Shown: piece by piece, positions 1-11,325 of the stretch
Position numbering within the stretch: position 1 is the first letter of the stretch
How the letters are laid out: each line of letters begins with the position of its first letter
From: Talpa occidentalis
Taxonomy: Eukaryota > Chordata > Mammalia > Eulipotyphla > Talpidae
DNA: 64,000 nt
Assembly (NCBI RefSeq): GCF_014898055.3
Contig: NW_023600993.1
Span: 15,094,850-15,158,849, forward strand
Reading direction: 5' to 3'
Translations under genes and position numbers: made by a program
The notes under the pieces: generated by a model
Told to the model about the DNA's origin: nothing
What the model saw: only the letters and a program-made list of their open reading frames with translations
The model's database searches: none

Positions 1-1560
1 GAATAAAGTAATAAATGTGAATATTTATTATTTCCACTTCTATCTGTCCTTTAACAAAGTCTTACAGTTTTCAATGCATAGGTCCTTTACTTCTGTTGTT
101 TTCTTTCAGATATGTCATTCTTTTTGATGCAATTAGAAATGGGAATTTTTTCATTTTCTTTTCTCATAAGAGAATATACATTGCATATAGACATGTAATT
201 GATTTTTGTGTATTGATTTTGTATCTTGTCACTTTACTGTATTCATTTATTATTTCGAACAGATTGTTGGTAGTCTTTTGGATTTTCTATGTATATTACC
301 ATGTCCTCTGAATAGTTAGAGCTTCATTTCTTCTTTTCCAATTTGGGCTTTTTTTAATATCTTTTTATTGACTCCTCCAGCTCGACTTCCAATAATATGT
401 TGAAAGTATTGGTGACAGTGGACATCATTGTTTCTGATCTTAGTGAAAATGCTTTCAGCTTCTATTATGCTTAGGTAAATTCCATTTATTCCCATTTTAT
501 TGAGATTTTTTATCATAAATGGATGTTGAATCTTGTCATATGCTTTTTTAACATCTATTGAAATGAAAATAAGATTTTTAAATACCCTTTTGTTGATCTG
601 ATGAATAGAGCTAATTGATCTGTATGTACCAAACCAACCTACAATTTGGGATGAAACCTACTTAATAGTGGTGGATGATTCTCTTAATATGCTGCTCTAT
701 TAGGTTTGCTAGAATTTGGTATCTATGTTCATCAAAGATATCAATCTGTGGTTATCTTCTTTTGTATTGTTCTTGTTTGGTCCTGGGGATCAGAGTAATG
801 TTGGCCACGTGGAATAGGTTAAGGAACTTTCCACCCTATTCATTTTTTTTTTTTTTTTTGAAGAGTATGAGTAGGATACTGTATTAAGAGGATAGGTTCT
901 CTTTGAAAATTCACTGGAGAAGTCATCTAGTCCTGGCCTTTTGTTCTTATTCTTAGGAAGACTTTTTATTACTCTTTCAAGTCTGGTGTGTGTGATTGGA
1001 CTGTTTCAGCTGTCTATTTCATCCTGGCTCAGTCTTGGAAGGTTGCAAATATCTAAGAATTAGTAATTTTCTTCTATGTCATTCAACTTGTTTATATAGA
1101 GACATTCACAGTAGCTTCCTGTGATCCTTTGTATTTCTCCAGAACCTGTTGTTACTTGCTCCTTGATTTCTGATTCTATTTATATGGGTTTTCTCTCTTC
1201 TAATCTTGAGTAAGCTTAGCTGAGGGCTTTTTGATTTTTTTTAAAGAACCAGCTCTTGGTTTCACCGATCTATTTGACTTTTTGTTTTTTTATCATTTAT
1301 TTCTGCTCTATTTTTTTAGTTCCCTCTACTTATTTTAGGGTTCATTTGTTCTTCTTTTTCTAGTAGCTTCAGCTATAGAGTTTGAGAGTTTGAGATTTTT
1401 CTTTTTTTAGGATCTCTATTGCTAGGAACTTCCTTCATAGTACTGCTTTTTGAACATCCCATACAGTCTGGTAGCTTGTCTCTCCATATTTCTTTGACTT
1501 CTTCACTGACCCAGAAATTGTTCAGAAGCACTTTGTTTTTTGTTTTCTTACCTCCCAGAT
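1..1560 (-). mobile_element. L1 (LINE-1) ORF2 fragment, antisense
   Basis: The plus strand reads as the reverse complement of the reverse-transcriptase part of mammalian L1 ORF2. Recognisable blocks run in order from about 60 (TTTTTGATGC) through 480-560 (TTGAATCTTGTCATATGC) and 900-950 (AGTCCTGGCCTTTTG) to 1505-1545 (CCAGAAATTGTTCAGAAGCA). It is cut by the window start and full of frameshifts and stops, so it codes for nothing. It is an old, 5'- and 3'-truncated piece. Confidence 0.9.
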
Positions 1561-2315
1561 GGTGGTAACGGGAACTTCCCTTGCCTGAGTTAGCCACAGA
1601 ATTCCCAGAGAATGTAGGCAAGGCCTGCCCCATGACTACATTATTTTCCAAAAAAAATCACTTCTGTGAAATTCACCATGCCCCCAGCATGCTTCCTGGG
1701 CCTGTGGATGGCCCCAGTCTGCTCTACCAACTGGTATATCTACATTCCCCATCATGTTCCCCTTTACTTCCTCCCTGCCCTTCCCTGCAGCAAACCACCA
1801 AACTTAGCACAAGTTCCCCTCCTTGAAAAATTTCTGGGACTCTGTCAGGGAACTTCCAGATCTTACTTTGAGCAAATCTTTTTTTATAGTTGTTTTTAGA
1901 GGGGAGAAGTGATCTTAACCTCTCTATGGTGCTGTAATGTCCACAGTCTGTATTTTGATTTAATGGCTTAGATATTACCACTTTGCCCTCACCCATCTAT
2001 TATATTCCCTATCTTCTGATTATTAATAGACTTAATTTCTTGCATTAAATGACAGTTAAGTAACAAAGCATCTGGGCCTTGTGTGCTGAGAAGAAAACTC
2101 AATCTTTGAGAGTAGATTAGATTTACAGGGAGTGGTTTAGGAAACATGAATTTGATGATTTTAATGGAAAATTATTCCTTGGAAAACGGAATCAAAATTA
2201 AAAGGTAACTAGTGTGATTTGTAAATGAATGTCATGATGTGCATGAGTATTTACTGATAGGCTGGCATTTAGCTAAATCTTTTCTATGAGCTACCTTCCC
2301 TTACTCTTAATTTTC
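1561..2315. other. Unidentified sequence, no gene
   Basis: C-rich at 1660-1800, then ordinary AT-rich sequence. Short open frames exist but show no conserved motif or splice context. I recognise no repeat family; an old LTR is possible. Confidence 0.4.
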
Positions 2316-2319
2316 TAGT

Positions 2320-2470
2320 ATTCATATAACAGTTATGCTATCAAGAAGAAAACTGAGGTTAAAGAGAATTAGTCTAAGAGTTGTCTAAGATTACACCTGA
2401 ATTGTCTAAGATTATACCTGAAGCAAACACACAAACTGATTGGAACCTGGGTTAACTCAAAACTTATGGA
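2320..2470 (-). mobile_element. MIR SINE fragment with internal duplication
   Basis: Resembles antisense MIR (AAACTGAGGTTAAAGAGAA, later GGAACCTGGGTTAACTC). A 21-bp segment is repeated in tandem at 2380-2400 and 2401-2421 with two mismatches. Confidence 0.55.
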
Positions 2471-4071
2471 AATATTGTCATACTGCTCAGGAGAGGGGCA
2501 GTCCCACCTTAGGATTTACTTTCCCTGTGTCATATCTCATTTTGATAAAGTCAATGTAATTGTACTCCTCAAATTTTGAATTTGTGAAGTTTTTTCTCTC
2601 ACATTAGTGAATTCTGATCTTATGAAATCAACAGACAATTGTCCCATCTTGCAGAGGTCTCACTTTAAACAGGGGTAAATATATTTTCTCAAAAAATTGA
2701 CTTCTCTCATACTGAGTATCTATAACACATTTGGACCTTTTTCTAAATGAGAATGACTGATTGGCAGGAAAAAGCTATAACCAACTTCAGACATGCATGG
2801 ACAAGCCCCCTTTTAATTGGTATGGAACATCGCAATACAGATTCCAAATATTTTCTAAACCTATAGTTGATTTGCTTTTGATCTGTTTGAGGGGTAGGGG
2901 AAGATGCTACAGCTCATGGCTAAGCTGTATCATGGAAAGGTCAACAAAGGTTACTGTATACCAGCTTTAATTCAACAATACAATGAATGCTACGGGGAAC
3001 ATTAAAGAAATATAAGCAAAGTCTTCACCTTTGGAAATGTTATCATTTTTGGTGAATTGAGACACACACATAGGAGATAATTCATAAAGAATAAAAGTAG
3101 GTGGTAAAATAACAATTGTGTACAAGAAATAAAGTATTAAAATAACTGTAGGCTGAGTTGTGTATTTGTTCACCCATCAACTATTATTTAGGTCATGTGG
3201 GATTTCAAAGGTGAACTGGATGTGGGTTCTGTCCCCTAGTCTTTAAACATAGAATCCAGTTGTGAAATATGTGCCTGGAAATAAAAATAACTATAATATT
3301 TATAAAAATATGTACTTAGATATAAAAATAACTATAACACATGAAGTCAAAATATGACGTACTTAGAAGAATATCTTATATGGAAAATTAGAGAAAACTT
3401 CATGAAAGAGATTCCAAAAAAAAATTCATTTTGAGGACTGAGAAGATTTCAGCTGGAAGAGAATGAGGAAGGATTTCCAGGTGAAAGTAAGTTATATAAA
3501 TAAGCACGTAGACTTTTTTTTAATGATGAAAGAAATGTATAAAATATTCACTGACTGTCTATGAGTAGGGGAACTGTGGGAGCTTTTTGTTCACTTCTTG
3601 ACAAATTTCTGAATTTTCCAAGTTCTTAATAGTGCACATACTTTTCATCGTAACAAGAAAATACTTTTTCGTTTCCAAAGCTTATTGCACATGCATGACA
3701 ATGAAGGGGGAAACGAAGAACTGATAAAGTAAATATTCTTCTTCCCTTGTTTAAGGAAGGAATGAGGTACCCTGGCAACAGAAGTGCTGGGTCACTTCCT
3801 TCCCTGTCCACAGACGTTGTCAGTGTAACTCTCAACTATTACACTAATTCCATATCAAAGGAACTGATCTCTTCTGTGTTAAGCTACAAGAGGGAAGTAT
3901 CCTGAGACTTTTCCACTTCTACTTTCTACTTCCTATTGTTCAACCTTTCTCAAAGTCAGTTTCTACTTGTTCACAATTATTCTGTATTATCATCAGCCTA
4001 CCAAAAGCCCTCAGTGACCTGTATTAGTTAAGGTCCCCTAGAAAATAAGTTGGAAACAAGGCTTAAGTATT
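2471..4071. other. Intergenic, no gene seen
   Basis: Single-copy-looking AT-rich sequence. The part at 3175-3420 reads like an ancient mammal-wide repeat (size/tick-box wording such as TTCTGTCCCCTAGTC and AATAAAAATAACTATAA), family not assigned. No splice-bounded coding frame was found. Confidence 0.4.
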
Positions 4072-4515
4072 TTTTTTAATTATTGAAAAAAAATTTAATT
4101 GTAATTTTTTCTATATCATTGTTCATTTTTAAACAATATTTACTGCCCCCCTACCCCTTCAGGTGTAGTCCCCATAGAATTTCCTTCATCAATGCACCTG
4201 TGCAGCATCACCTCAATCCCCTGTGCTCCTCTCTCTGATCCCTCTTCCTCCTCCTCCCGTGCAGTATTTCTCTGATTTATAATTGTCTGTTTTTGCTTTG
4301 TTGTGTTTTATACTGTTATTTCTTTTTACACTAATGTCTTATTGGGTTCCCCTCTATTCCTGCTGTAAGTGAAACCACCCAATATTTTTCTTTTTCCTTC
4401 TGGTATATTTCACTGAGCATAATTCCTTCTAGCTCCATCCACGTTGCTGGGAATGGCATGAGTTTATCTTTTTTGATTGCTGAATAATATTCCATTGTGT
4501 ACGTATGTCTTACTG
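4072..4515 (-). mobile_element. L1 3' end (ORF2 C-terminus plus 3' UTR), antisense
   Basis: On the minus strand, about 4375-4510 encodes an L1 ORF2 C-terminal tail: a YTMEYYSAIKKD motif followed by a W.ELE..MLSE motif, then a stop near 4331. A 3' UTR with AAATTCTATGGGGACTACAC follows and runs into an A-rich tail (T-rich at 4072-4110 on plus). It is strongly 5'-truncated. The same 3' UTR family recurs at 21885-22015 and 61016-61130. Confidence 0.9.
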
Positions 4516-5802
4516 AGAAATGCAATCACTGAATAGTGAGGGAGAGAGATGGGAAGTAAACATAAGGTGATCCTTGGCTCTTATTCCCCATCGGTCAAGG
4601 GTTGCCTGAGAGATGCTAACTCCCTTGCATTTCCAGATTGCCTCTGCATACATACTGGGTGGGTTCTCAGGCAACATGGCCAGAAAATCTGAGACCGAAA
4701 GTCGATACATGTTGTCACTAAGGGGAGGTCACACTTGCACAAAGCTGGCTGGCAGAGGAACAGTTGGGATAAAATGTGGGCCAAGAGGGCATAAGGAAGG
4801 ATACAAGAACTATCTGCCACATCTGTCAAAAAACATTTCAAGAGCAGGATTTCTCATCATTTTAATTTCAAAAACTTGTTATATTTTTAATTGTCAATTT
4901 GTATTGTTATGATATTTAATATGCAGTCCTATAAATAGGGTGTTTTGCATTCTAACAGAAAGTAAATCATAAAAAAGTAGGTATGTTAATTAGATTTATA
5001 TTAAGATAGGTGAACAGAAAAACTGTTTTTCTTTCTTTTCCTATTGAAAGGACAGTCTGGGAAGGAAGAAAACTTACTCTTGTGGCACTAAATGCTATCC
5101 CTTTAAAATACCTTTTCATAAACTTTACCTTTTCATAAACTGTATGAAAAGCATTGTAATACAGATAGGACTTCGGGCCTCTTTGCCCCTCAAAGATTTC
5201 AGCATAAGAGGCTCACTGCCCTTTTCACAACCTAAACTATATCCCCCAAATTCCTATGACTTCCAACTTTACTTCTTCAAATTCTCCTCGGTCTCAGCTC
5301 CATCATCTTGAAGTAGCAGCTCATAAATTCCCTTCTCATTTCAATACCCAGTAAAGATTCTGGAAAGGCAGCTGCATATGTATGAAGTGGAAGCTTGCAA
5401 GAAAAAATCAGAATGCTAACACACTAAAAGTCTAATATCAATCATGACATCACAAGTTTAGCTTGAGTTTTCAAAACTCAAGGACTAATTAAAAAGATCA
5501 CATTCATCACTGCCAAGTCCTCTACCTTCTCTCTGAACCTTCTCATATCCTGCCCACTCCCCAAAGCCTACTCCAAATCCATGACCATCTGACTGCACAG
5601 AGCCTCTGAGAGAGGAAATGGGTGCTCCTTGGTTCTGGACAGTCTCTCCCAGGGAACGGCCTGACCCAGCTTGTTAATCCTACCCATCCCACCAGGACAC
5701 TGAATAAAATTATATCATTTCCATGACATTAGTTAATTCAGAAAAACATATATTGGCTGTCTCTTCCATTATACATCGAACTCTGTGCTAAAAATCAGAA
5801 GT
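4516..5802. other. Intergenic, no gene seen
   Basis: 4530-4870 is moderately GC-rich and may be an old LTR, not identified. The rest is AT-rich. Small frames on both strands lack start, splice or domain support. Confidence 0.35.
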
Positions 5803-5819
5803 TATGGGTATTCTCGATG

Positions 5820-5849
5820 GTGTTTGCTTCGGCAGCACATATACTAAAA
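5820..5849 (+). pseudogene. U6 snRNA 5'-end fragment (30 nt), tailless retroinsertion
   Basis: These 30 bases match the first 30 nt of U6 snRNA (start GTGTTTGCTTCGGCAGCAC, then the ATATACTAAAA of the 5' stem-loop boundary), with one apparent substitution at nt 4. The piece is flanked by a perfect 17-bp direct repeat, TATGGGTATTCTCGATG, at 5803-5819 and 5850-5866. There is no poly(A) tail. The direct repeats are the hallmark of L1-type target-primed insertion, and the missing tail and 3' truncation fit a 'tailless retropseudogene'. It has no function expected as an RNA, since most of U6 is absent. Confidence 0.88.
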
Positions 5850-6064
5850 TATGGGTATTCTCGATGATCACACAGTATTCAAGAGTTTTGCAAAAAGAGA
5901 TAAACATAATCATAATGCAGAGTGATAAATATGGTAACATAAATGACTGACTGAGACAGTCAGCAAGGCTTCACAGAGTAACAATTGATGCCTAAGATGC
6001 ATTTTGAAGAGAGTTTCAAGAAAGATGGAACTGTTAAAATGATATTAAATCTACTAAGAGTAAT

Positions 6065-6475
6065 AATGAAGTGTTTATTGAGTGTTTACTAAGAGGCTAG
6101 TGTTAAACAATTTTACAGTAATTACTTCATTCAAAATTCACAGGGATGAAATAAAATATATAACATTATCTCTGTTTTGCTTATATAGAAATTGAGGTGG
6201 ACATAAGTTAAGTAAGGCGTGCAAGTGCACACAGCAGTTAAGGCAGTGTGTCTCCAGAACCAATATTCTGAACCTCAGTACCATACTGTGTCATGAGACT
6301 GTCAAATGCCAACTCTTTAGTCTTTGACAAATTAATACTAAAAATATCTCATTTTCACTAATTAATAAGCAGACTCAGAAGACTTATCTAAGGTCCATGC
6401 AACTTACAAGTGGCAGAGGCATGATTTGAACCCTGATATTTCAAACTCTTGGTATTGATCATATTGCATTCAGTG
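6065..6475 (-). mobile_element. MIR SINE fragments, antisense
   Basis: 6065-6295 shows antisense MIR landmarks: AAATTGAGGTGGACATAAGTTAAG, then CACACAGCAGTTAAG and GAACC. 6365-6475 has a second similar core (AACTTACAAGTGGCAGAGG, TTTGAACCCTGATATTTC). These are ancient and diverged. Confidence 0.65.
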
Positions 6476-7270
6476 TAGGAATGATTCCTCCAAAGCACTT
6501 CTCCAAGAGCATGGGATTTGAACCAAGGCTTGAGTTAGCAATAATGTTTTCCTTTTATTGTTTAGTGAATGACAGCCTTAGAAAACAACAAAAGAGTAAA
6601 ATATGTGGATCATCTATCATTTTTCTTTCTGATTGATGTGAATTTCAAACTGACTTGACAAGTATAAGTCAACATCCAGTAAATACCAGAAAAGTTGTGG
6701 TTTCTTTGGGAAGGCTCTGACTGCAGGAATAGCTAACAAATTGAACATAATTTGTCTGCCAAATCCAGTTCAATTATTTTCTTTATGAATGTGGCTACAT
6801 CTTTCACAAAAGTGAAGTCTTTGACATATTCATAAATTTCATCTACATGATATGAGATCATTCAAAACATTACTTGGAAGGAAGACAAAATTGTATCCTG
6901 TGCTATAATTAACACTGTGTAAACAATATTTGGTATATCTGAGCTAAATTTGACAGAAACTATGGAAAATGAAGATTCATGAATTATTGAAGTCTATATA
7001 TCTCCATTATTATCTCATAATAATGCTCATTCAATAAATTAATCCTCTTTTCAGTATGATTATGCATCTACTCTATGATCTTTCCCTTCCCTGTGAACTG
7101 AAAAAACTTCTAAAGACAGGAAAAATTACTGTGATTCATTATTTATCATGTAGGGAAATTCTTGTCTAAAACATTCTTTAACATCTTTTTTAAAAGATGA
7201 TTCATTTGCTACATGTACCAAGTCGACCAAACCTACCCCTCAAGCTCCATTCCCAACTTTTGCTTGGATG
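6476..7270. other. Intergenic, no gene seen
   Basis: AT-rich and apparently single copy. Nothing recognisable on either strand. Confidence 0.4.
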
Positions 7271-7276
7271 TCAAGG

Positions 7277-7278
<2 letters not shown>

Positions 7279-7316
<38 letters not shown>
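7279..7316. repeat. (AC)19 microsatellite
   Basis: An uninterrupted dinucleotide run of 19 AC units. Confidence 0.98.
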
Positions 7317-7318
<2 letters not shown>

Positions 7319-7450
7319 ACTTGCACATCAATCCAATTACCCACTCTGGCTTTTAGGTTTATAAATAAGCCACTCAATCCAAAGATTAAAACTTCTTATA
7401 AATTTCTTTCTGCATTGCAATTGAAAGAACTGCATATACAACTCCAAACC

Positions 7451-7980
7451 TTTTTTTTTTTTTTAATTAACATTGGCGGGGCCTCCCTGGTGGCGCAAGG
7501 GGTTACGACGCAACCTATGAAGCTGTCCGCAGCCTCTGCAGCATGAGTTCCATCCCCAGGTGGCCAGGGAACAACCCACATGGCACAGCAGACTTCTCCT
7601 GACTTGCCCACTGCTCTCCCAAGCAGTGTACTTTGGTCAATCTGTTCCCAATCTGTCTCTGGTGAATCCTCTCACCCCCGACACCTCTGGCCTCTCACCC
7701 CCCCACACCTCTGTACCCCAGCTCTTGTATGCATGAATAAATAAATCTTTTTAAAAAATTAAAAATAAATTAACATTGGCTAACAATACTGTATATAATT
7801 TAGAGGAACAGTTTTACAACTCTTCCGATATATGTCACCATGCCACTTCCACCAACAAAGCACCGACAGTCCTTTACCCTAGAGCATGGGGACCCTCCCT
7901 CTTTGTTCTCACCTCCACCTTCTTTTCCCCCAACTAGTAGCCTCAATTGTATAGTCACATAACTCCAAATCTTTTTTTTT
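7451..7980 (-). mobile_element. L1-type 3' end, antisense, split by a SINE
   Basis: A T-run at 7451-7464 (the poly(A) tail seen in antisense) leads into AATTAACATTGGC, resumes after the SINE at 7781 as TAACAATACTGTATATAATT, and continues to about 7960. AACTCCAAA occurs at both edges (7440-7448 and 7961-7969) and may be the target duplication. The tail-proximal ATTAACATTGG phrase is typical of L1 3' UTRs in several placental orders. Confidence 0.65.
7478..7767 (+). mobile_element. tRNA-derived SINE, type B
   Basis: The head carries GCCTCCCTGGTGGCGCAAGG (A-box-like), followed by a decayed B box, the CAGCAGACTTCTCCTG body and an AATAAATAAATCTTTTTAAA tail. A perfect 13-bp target-site duplication, AATTAACATTGGC, sits at 7465-7477 and 7768-7780. 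The element therefore inserted into the L1 3' end after that L1 was in place. Confidence 0.93.
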
Positions 7981-8303
7981 AAGGAACACCTGTTGATGAG
8001 GCTGTGGCAGCAAGAAGGTATTCTTTCATCAGTTATGTTTCTATCCCAGGAAGACTGAACCCTACGGATTTCTTCTCAGCAAAGGCAAGTCCCCACATTA
8101 CACTTTCTTCAGTGAATGCAAAAAATTGATAGAAAAACAGATAGTTCAGAGCCCCATGCTCTTAGCTCATAACTTAGAACACAACTATTTATGTCATTTA
8201 CAACTTACGTGTTTCTAGATCTACCACAAGACATTATTCCTACATAGTTCCTCCAATTCTTTACAATGTATTACATATGTTCCTCTAATAACTGAGGTTA
8301 TTA

Positions 8304-8306
<3 letters not shown>

Positions 8307-8346
<40 letters not shown>
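8307..8346. repeat. (TTA)n microsatellite
   Basis: About 13 TTA units, interrupted only at the edges. Confidence 0.95.
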
Positions 8347-8350
<4 letters not shown>

Positions 8351-8429
8351 TCTCTTTAAATCTTCACTTATGTCCAGCCTGAGAATTTTATTGTCAAAGA
8401 TGTTACTCTAAATGCTGTAACTTTGGGTT

Positions 8430-8725
8430 CTCATCTTACTTTACCTTGCAGACCAGGACTTTTCTCAAGGCAAGGAATGTCATATTTATCTTTGTAGCCC
8501 TAAAGGCTACTACAACATCTGGAACACAGTAGGTGACAAAGTTTGCTAAATAAATAAATGAACACTTTGCCCTGCAAATGTTTATTTTCCTGTATAAACA
8601 CCCAGATAAGATTGCAGGACCCTGGAAAATAGATGTCTTACCAATCTTTATTTTTCCTCTGAACATCTAGCAGAGTATCTTACATTTAGTAGGTACTTTA
8701 TAAATGTTTATTAAATTGAATACAA
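8430..8725 (+). mobile_element. L2 3'-end-like fragments
   Basis: Two copies of the typical L2/MIR tail wording: 8440-8560 (AAGGCAAGGAATGTCAT ... CTGGAACACAGTAGGTGAC ... AATAAATAAATGAA) and 8600-8725 (GAACATCTAGCAGAGTATC ... TTAGTAGGTACTTTATAAATG). Both are ancient and decayed. Confidence 0.7.
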
Positions 8726-10000
8726 TGGGCCACTGCACATGAAAAACAATAAGTTATTTAACAAATTAGGAGATTTAATCTGAGAGTGAAGTTAAAGCTG
8801 TCATCAATATGCAGGATGGAGAAAACATCAATGAGAACAAAGTAATTACTGTCATTAAAATATAATAAGATGGAATCTTGCCTGAAGGAAAAGAAAAGGT
8901 TTAGACATTAATTTTTTAGTGACTTAGTGAATTCAGGATCATTCCTTAAGCCAGATGTGTTTTGATACTTATGCAAACATGACAAATTCAACTTCTTTTA
9001 AAAAAAATCAATATGTTATGAAAATGTCACAGGCATTTTCCTTTCTACATAAAATAACAGTGATAAAGTATCAGTTACAGATGTTCTGACAATCAAACAA
9101 GACCCTACAAGTAAAAGGCTCAATACAGTTCTTGATACAATATTAAGTGTTGAATAAATTCAGTTTCCTTCCTCTTCTTTGGAGCAAATCAAATGCATTT
9201 ACTTAAACCTGTTCCATTTATTCATTTGGTTTTACACGAATATTTATCCAATGGCCTTGGGCAAGTTACTTCTCTGCTTTGGTTTTCTCATCTTTCAAAA
9301 AGCGAAACATCAGCCAGATGATTGTTAAAGTCTCTTGCTCTTGGAAAAACACCCTATTCTTTAGAGAGAGTCAGACCTTACATGACAAACAACTGTCATC
9401 CTATAGTGTGATATATGCAATAAAGTTGGGAGTGATACTAAGCATTGTTTCTCCATGGAGCTCTTGGAGAAGAAAGTCTTGAAAGGAAATAAAAATCGGG
9501 GCTGAAATCAATTATAAAAGAGAAGATAGGCATGCCAGGCAAAAGATAGTTTAGGCAAAGGCCTGAAGGCCTGAAACATCGTGAGGTTCCATGAAACAGC
9601 AAGGGTTTTGTGGCAGCAAGAGAAAGCATGCCAGCAGTAGGAATGCAGGAAGAAAGCTTGGCAAGCTAGGCTGGAACCAGAAGAGTTGATTTATAAAGAC
9701 AGGAGATGGAGAAGCAGGATGGGAATGAAGGAATTTTTTAAAGGTAGAAATATGAAATTTTTCACTTCTAAAAAAAATCATTCTAGAGTAGTAACAGAGG
9801 ATGCAAAAAGGTAAAAGACACCAGCCACAGGAAGTCCAAGGTGACTTTTGTTGTGAAGTAGTAAACTGATGAGTGGCAATGAGAAGGGAAAGGAATTTTT
9901 AATACACATGCAAATGTGTATCACCAGGACTTGATAAGTGACTGGAGATGACAGTTAGGTGTTAGGGCAGAGATAATGTTGATATTCATAGGACAAAAAT
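8726..10000. other. Intergenic, with decayed ancient repeats
   Basis: 9110-9165 ends like an L2/MIR tail (TTAAGTGTTGAATAAATTC). 9240-9340 matches the MIR core in sense (CCTTGGGCAAGTTACTTCTC ... TTTTCTCATCTTTC). 9530-9990 resembles a mammal-wide repeat carrying AAAGGCCTGAAG; a related segment lies near 27730-27900. No gene. Confidence 0.5.
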
Positions 10001-10004
10001 ATAA

Positions 10005-10555
10005 CAGGTGTGCTAACTACTAGTGTGGATGTAAAATGGTACAATCACCATAAACAAAAAGTCTGGTGATTTTTCAAAAGTTACTATATGAACCAGCAAT
10101 TCTACTCTTAGGTATATACCCAAGAGAAATGAAAACACATATACCAACAAGGTGTATAAGCATGTTCATAGCAGAATTAGTCACAACAGTCAAAAGATGG
10201 AAACAGACCAAGCGCCCATCAACTGATGAATGGATAAGTATAATATGATACATCCATAATGGAATATTATTCAGCAATAAGAAAAATTAGGTAATATTAC
10301 ATGCTACATTATGCCAAATAAAAGAACCAGACACAGCGGACTACCTGGTGTAAATTCCGTTATATAACATGTTTAGAATTAGCAGATCCAGAACAGAAAG
10401 TGTGTTGGTGTTTCATAGAACTGGGCAGTTGAGAAGAAATGGGAGATAACAGTTAATGAATATGGAGTTTCTCTTTGAGGTGATGAAAATATTCTAGAAT
10501 TGATTGTGGAGATGGTTGCACAACTCTGTGATTATAGTGAAAACCATAAAGTTGT
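10005..10555 (+). mobile_element. L1 3'-end fragment, sense
   Basis: Reads as the last part of ORF2: CAGCAATTCTACTCTTAGGT, then CCATCAACTGATGAATGGAT, then ATGGAATATTATTCAGCAAT. A 3' UTR of an older L1 type follows (ACTGGGCAGTTGAGAAGAAATG). Many substitutions; not coding. Confidence 0.88.
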
Positions 10556-10556
10556 T

Positions 10557-11020
10557 ATTTCTTTTTAATTGAGGTAACATTGATTACAACACTGGTTAAT
10601 CACTGTATAACTTAAGACACAGCTTCACACCTCTTGAGATGTATAGAACCACATCATGCCTATCTCTAAAGCACCCATAATCCTCCACCATATACCATAA
10701 GTCCCTCTTACCTTTGCTCCACCTCTACCTCCCTCTCTGGTAGCCTGGACTCTACAGATTTCTAAGGTTTGCTTTGGTTTAATTTTGTTTGATCCTTTGT
10801 TTTGTTTCTTTATATTCCATATCTAAGTGAAATCATCTGATGTCACTTCACTTCACTTTTCTCCTTCTGACTTACTTATCTTAGTATAATACCCTCCAGG
10901 TCTAACACTTGTTGTTTCTGGTCTTTTAGATATGGGCCATAGGAGGGAATGTAGTATTTCATTTGTGGTTTTGATTTACAGTTCCCTGATGATAAGTGAT
11001 AATGAGCCTTTTTTCATCAG
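10557..11020 (-). mobile_element. L1 3'-end fragment, antisense
   Basis: Begins with the antisense 3' UTR (TTAATTGAGGTAACATTGATT) and runs into antisense ORF2 (CATATCTAAGTGAAATCATC, ACTTATCTTAGTATAATACC, TTTGATTTACAGTTCCCTGATG). It abuts the sense L1 piece tail to tail. Confidence 0.8.
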
Positions 11021-11129
11021 ACTGAATGGGAAAAAAAATTTGCACATCATATGTCCAACAAACATTATAACTAATGCTGCTATGAACATTCTATGTTTTT
11101 GGTAGACATATGTCTTAATGTCTCTTGCC

Positions 11130-11325
11130 TATATACCTACATCTAAGATCTACAAAGAACTAATACAACTCAACAAGAAAATAAATAACCCAATAAAAAA
11201 TGAGGTGAAGAGCTAAATAGACACTTCTCCAAAGAAGACATAGAGATGGCCAACAGGTACATGAGTTATCAATTCTAAATGGATGAATTGTATGGTAACT
11301 GAATTACATGTCAATAAAACCATTA
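11130..11325 (+). mobile_element. L1 ORF2 and 3'-end fragment, sense
   Basis: ATCTACAAAGAACTAATACAAC, then AGACACTTCTCCAAAGAAGAC and GGCCAACAGGTACATGA match L1 ORF2. After an internal deletion the sequence ends in GGATGAATTGTATGGTAACTG ... CAATAAAACC, an L1 3' end. Confidence 0.8.

Noticed and set aside
4331..4525. Minus-strand 64-codon frame that looks protein-like
   Set aside because: It is the C-terminus of a truncated L1 ORF2 read from a chance start, not a host gene.
7268..7546. Open frame with a His-Thr repeat
   Set aside because: Produced by the AC microsatellite running into an L1 tail and a SINE.
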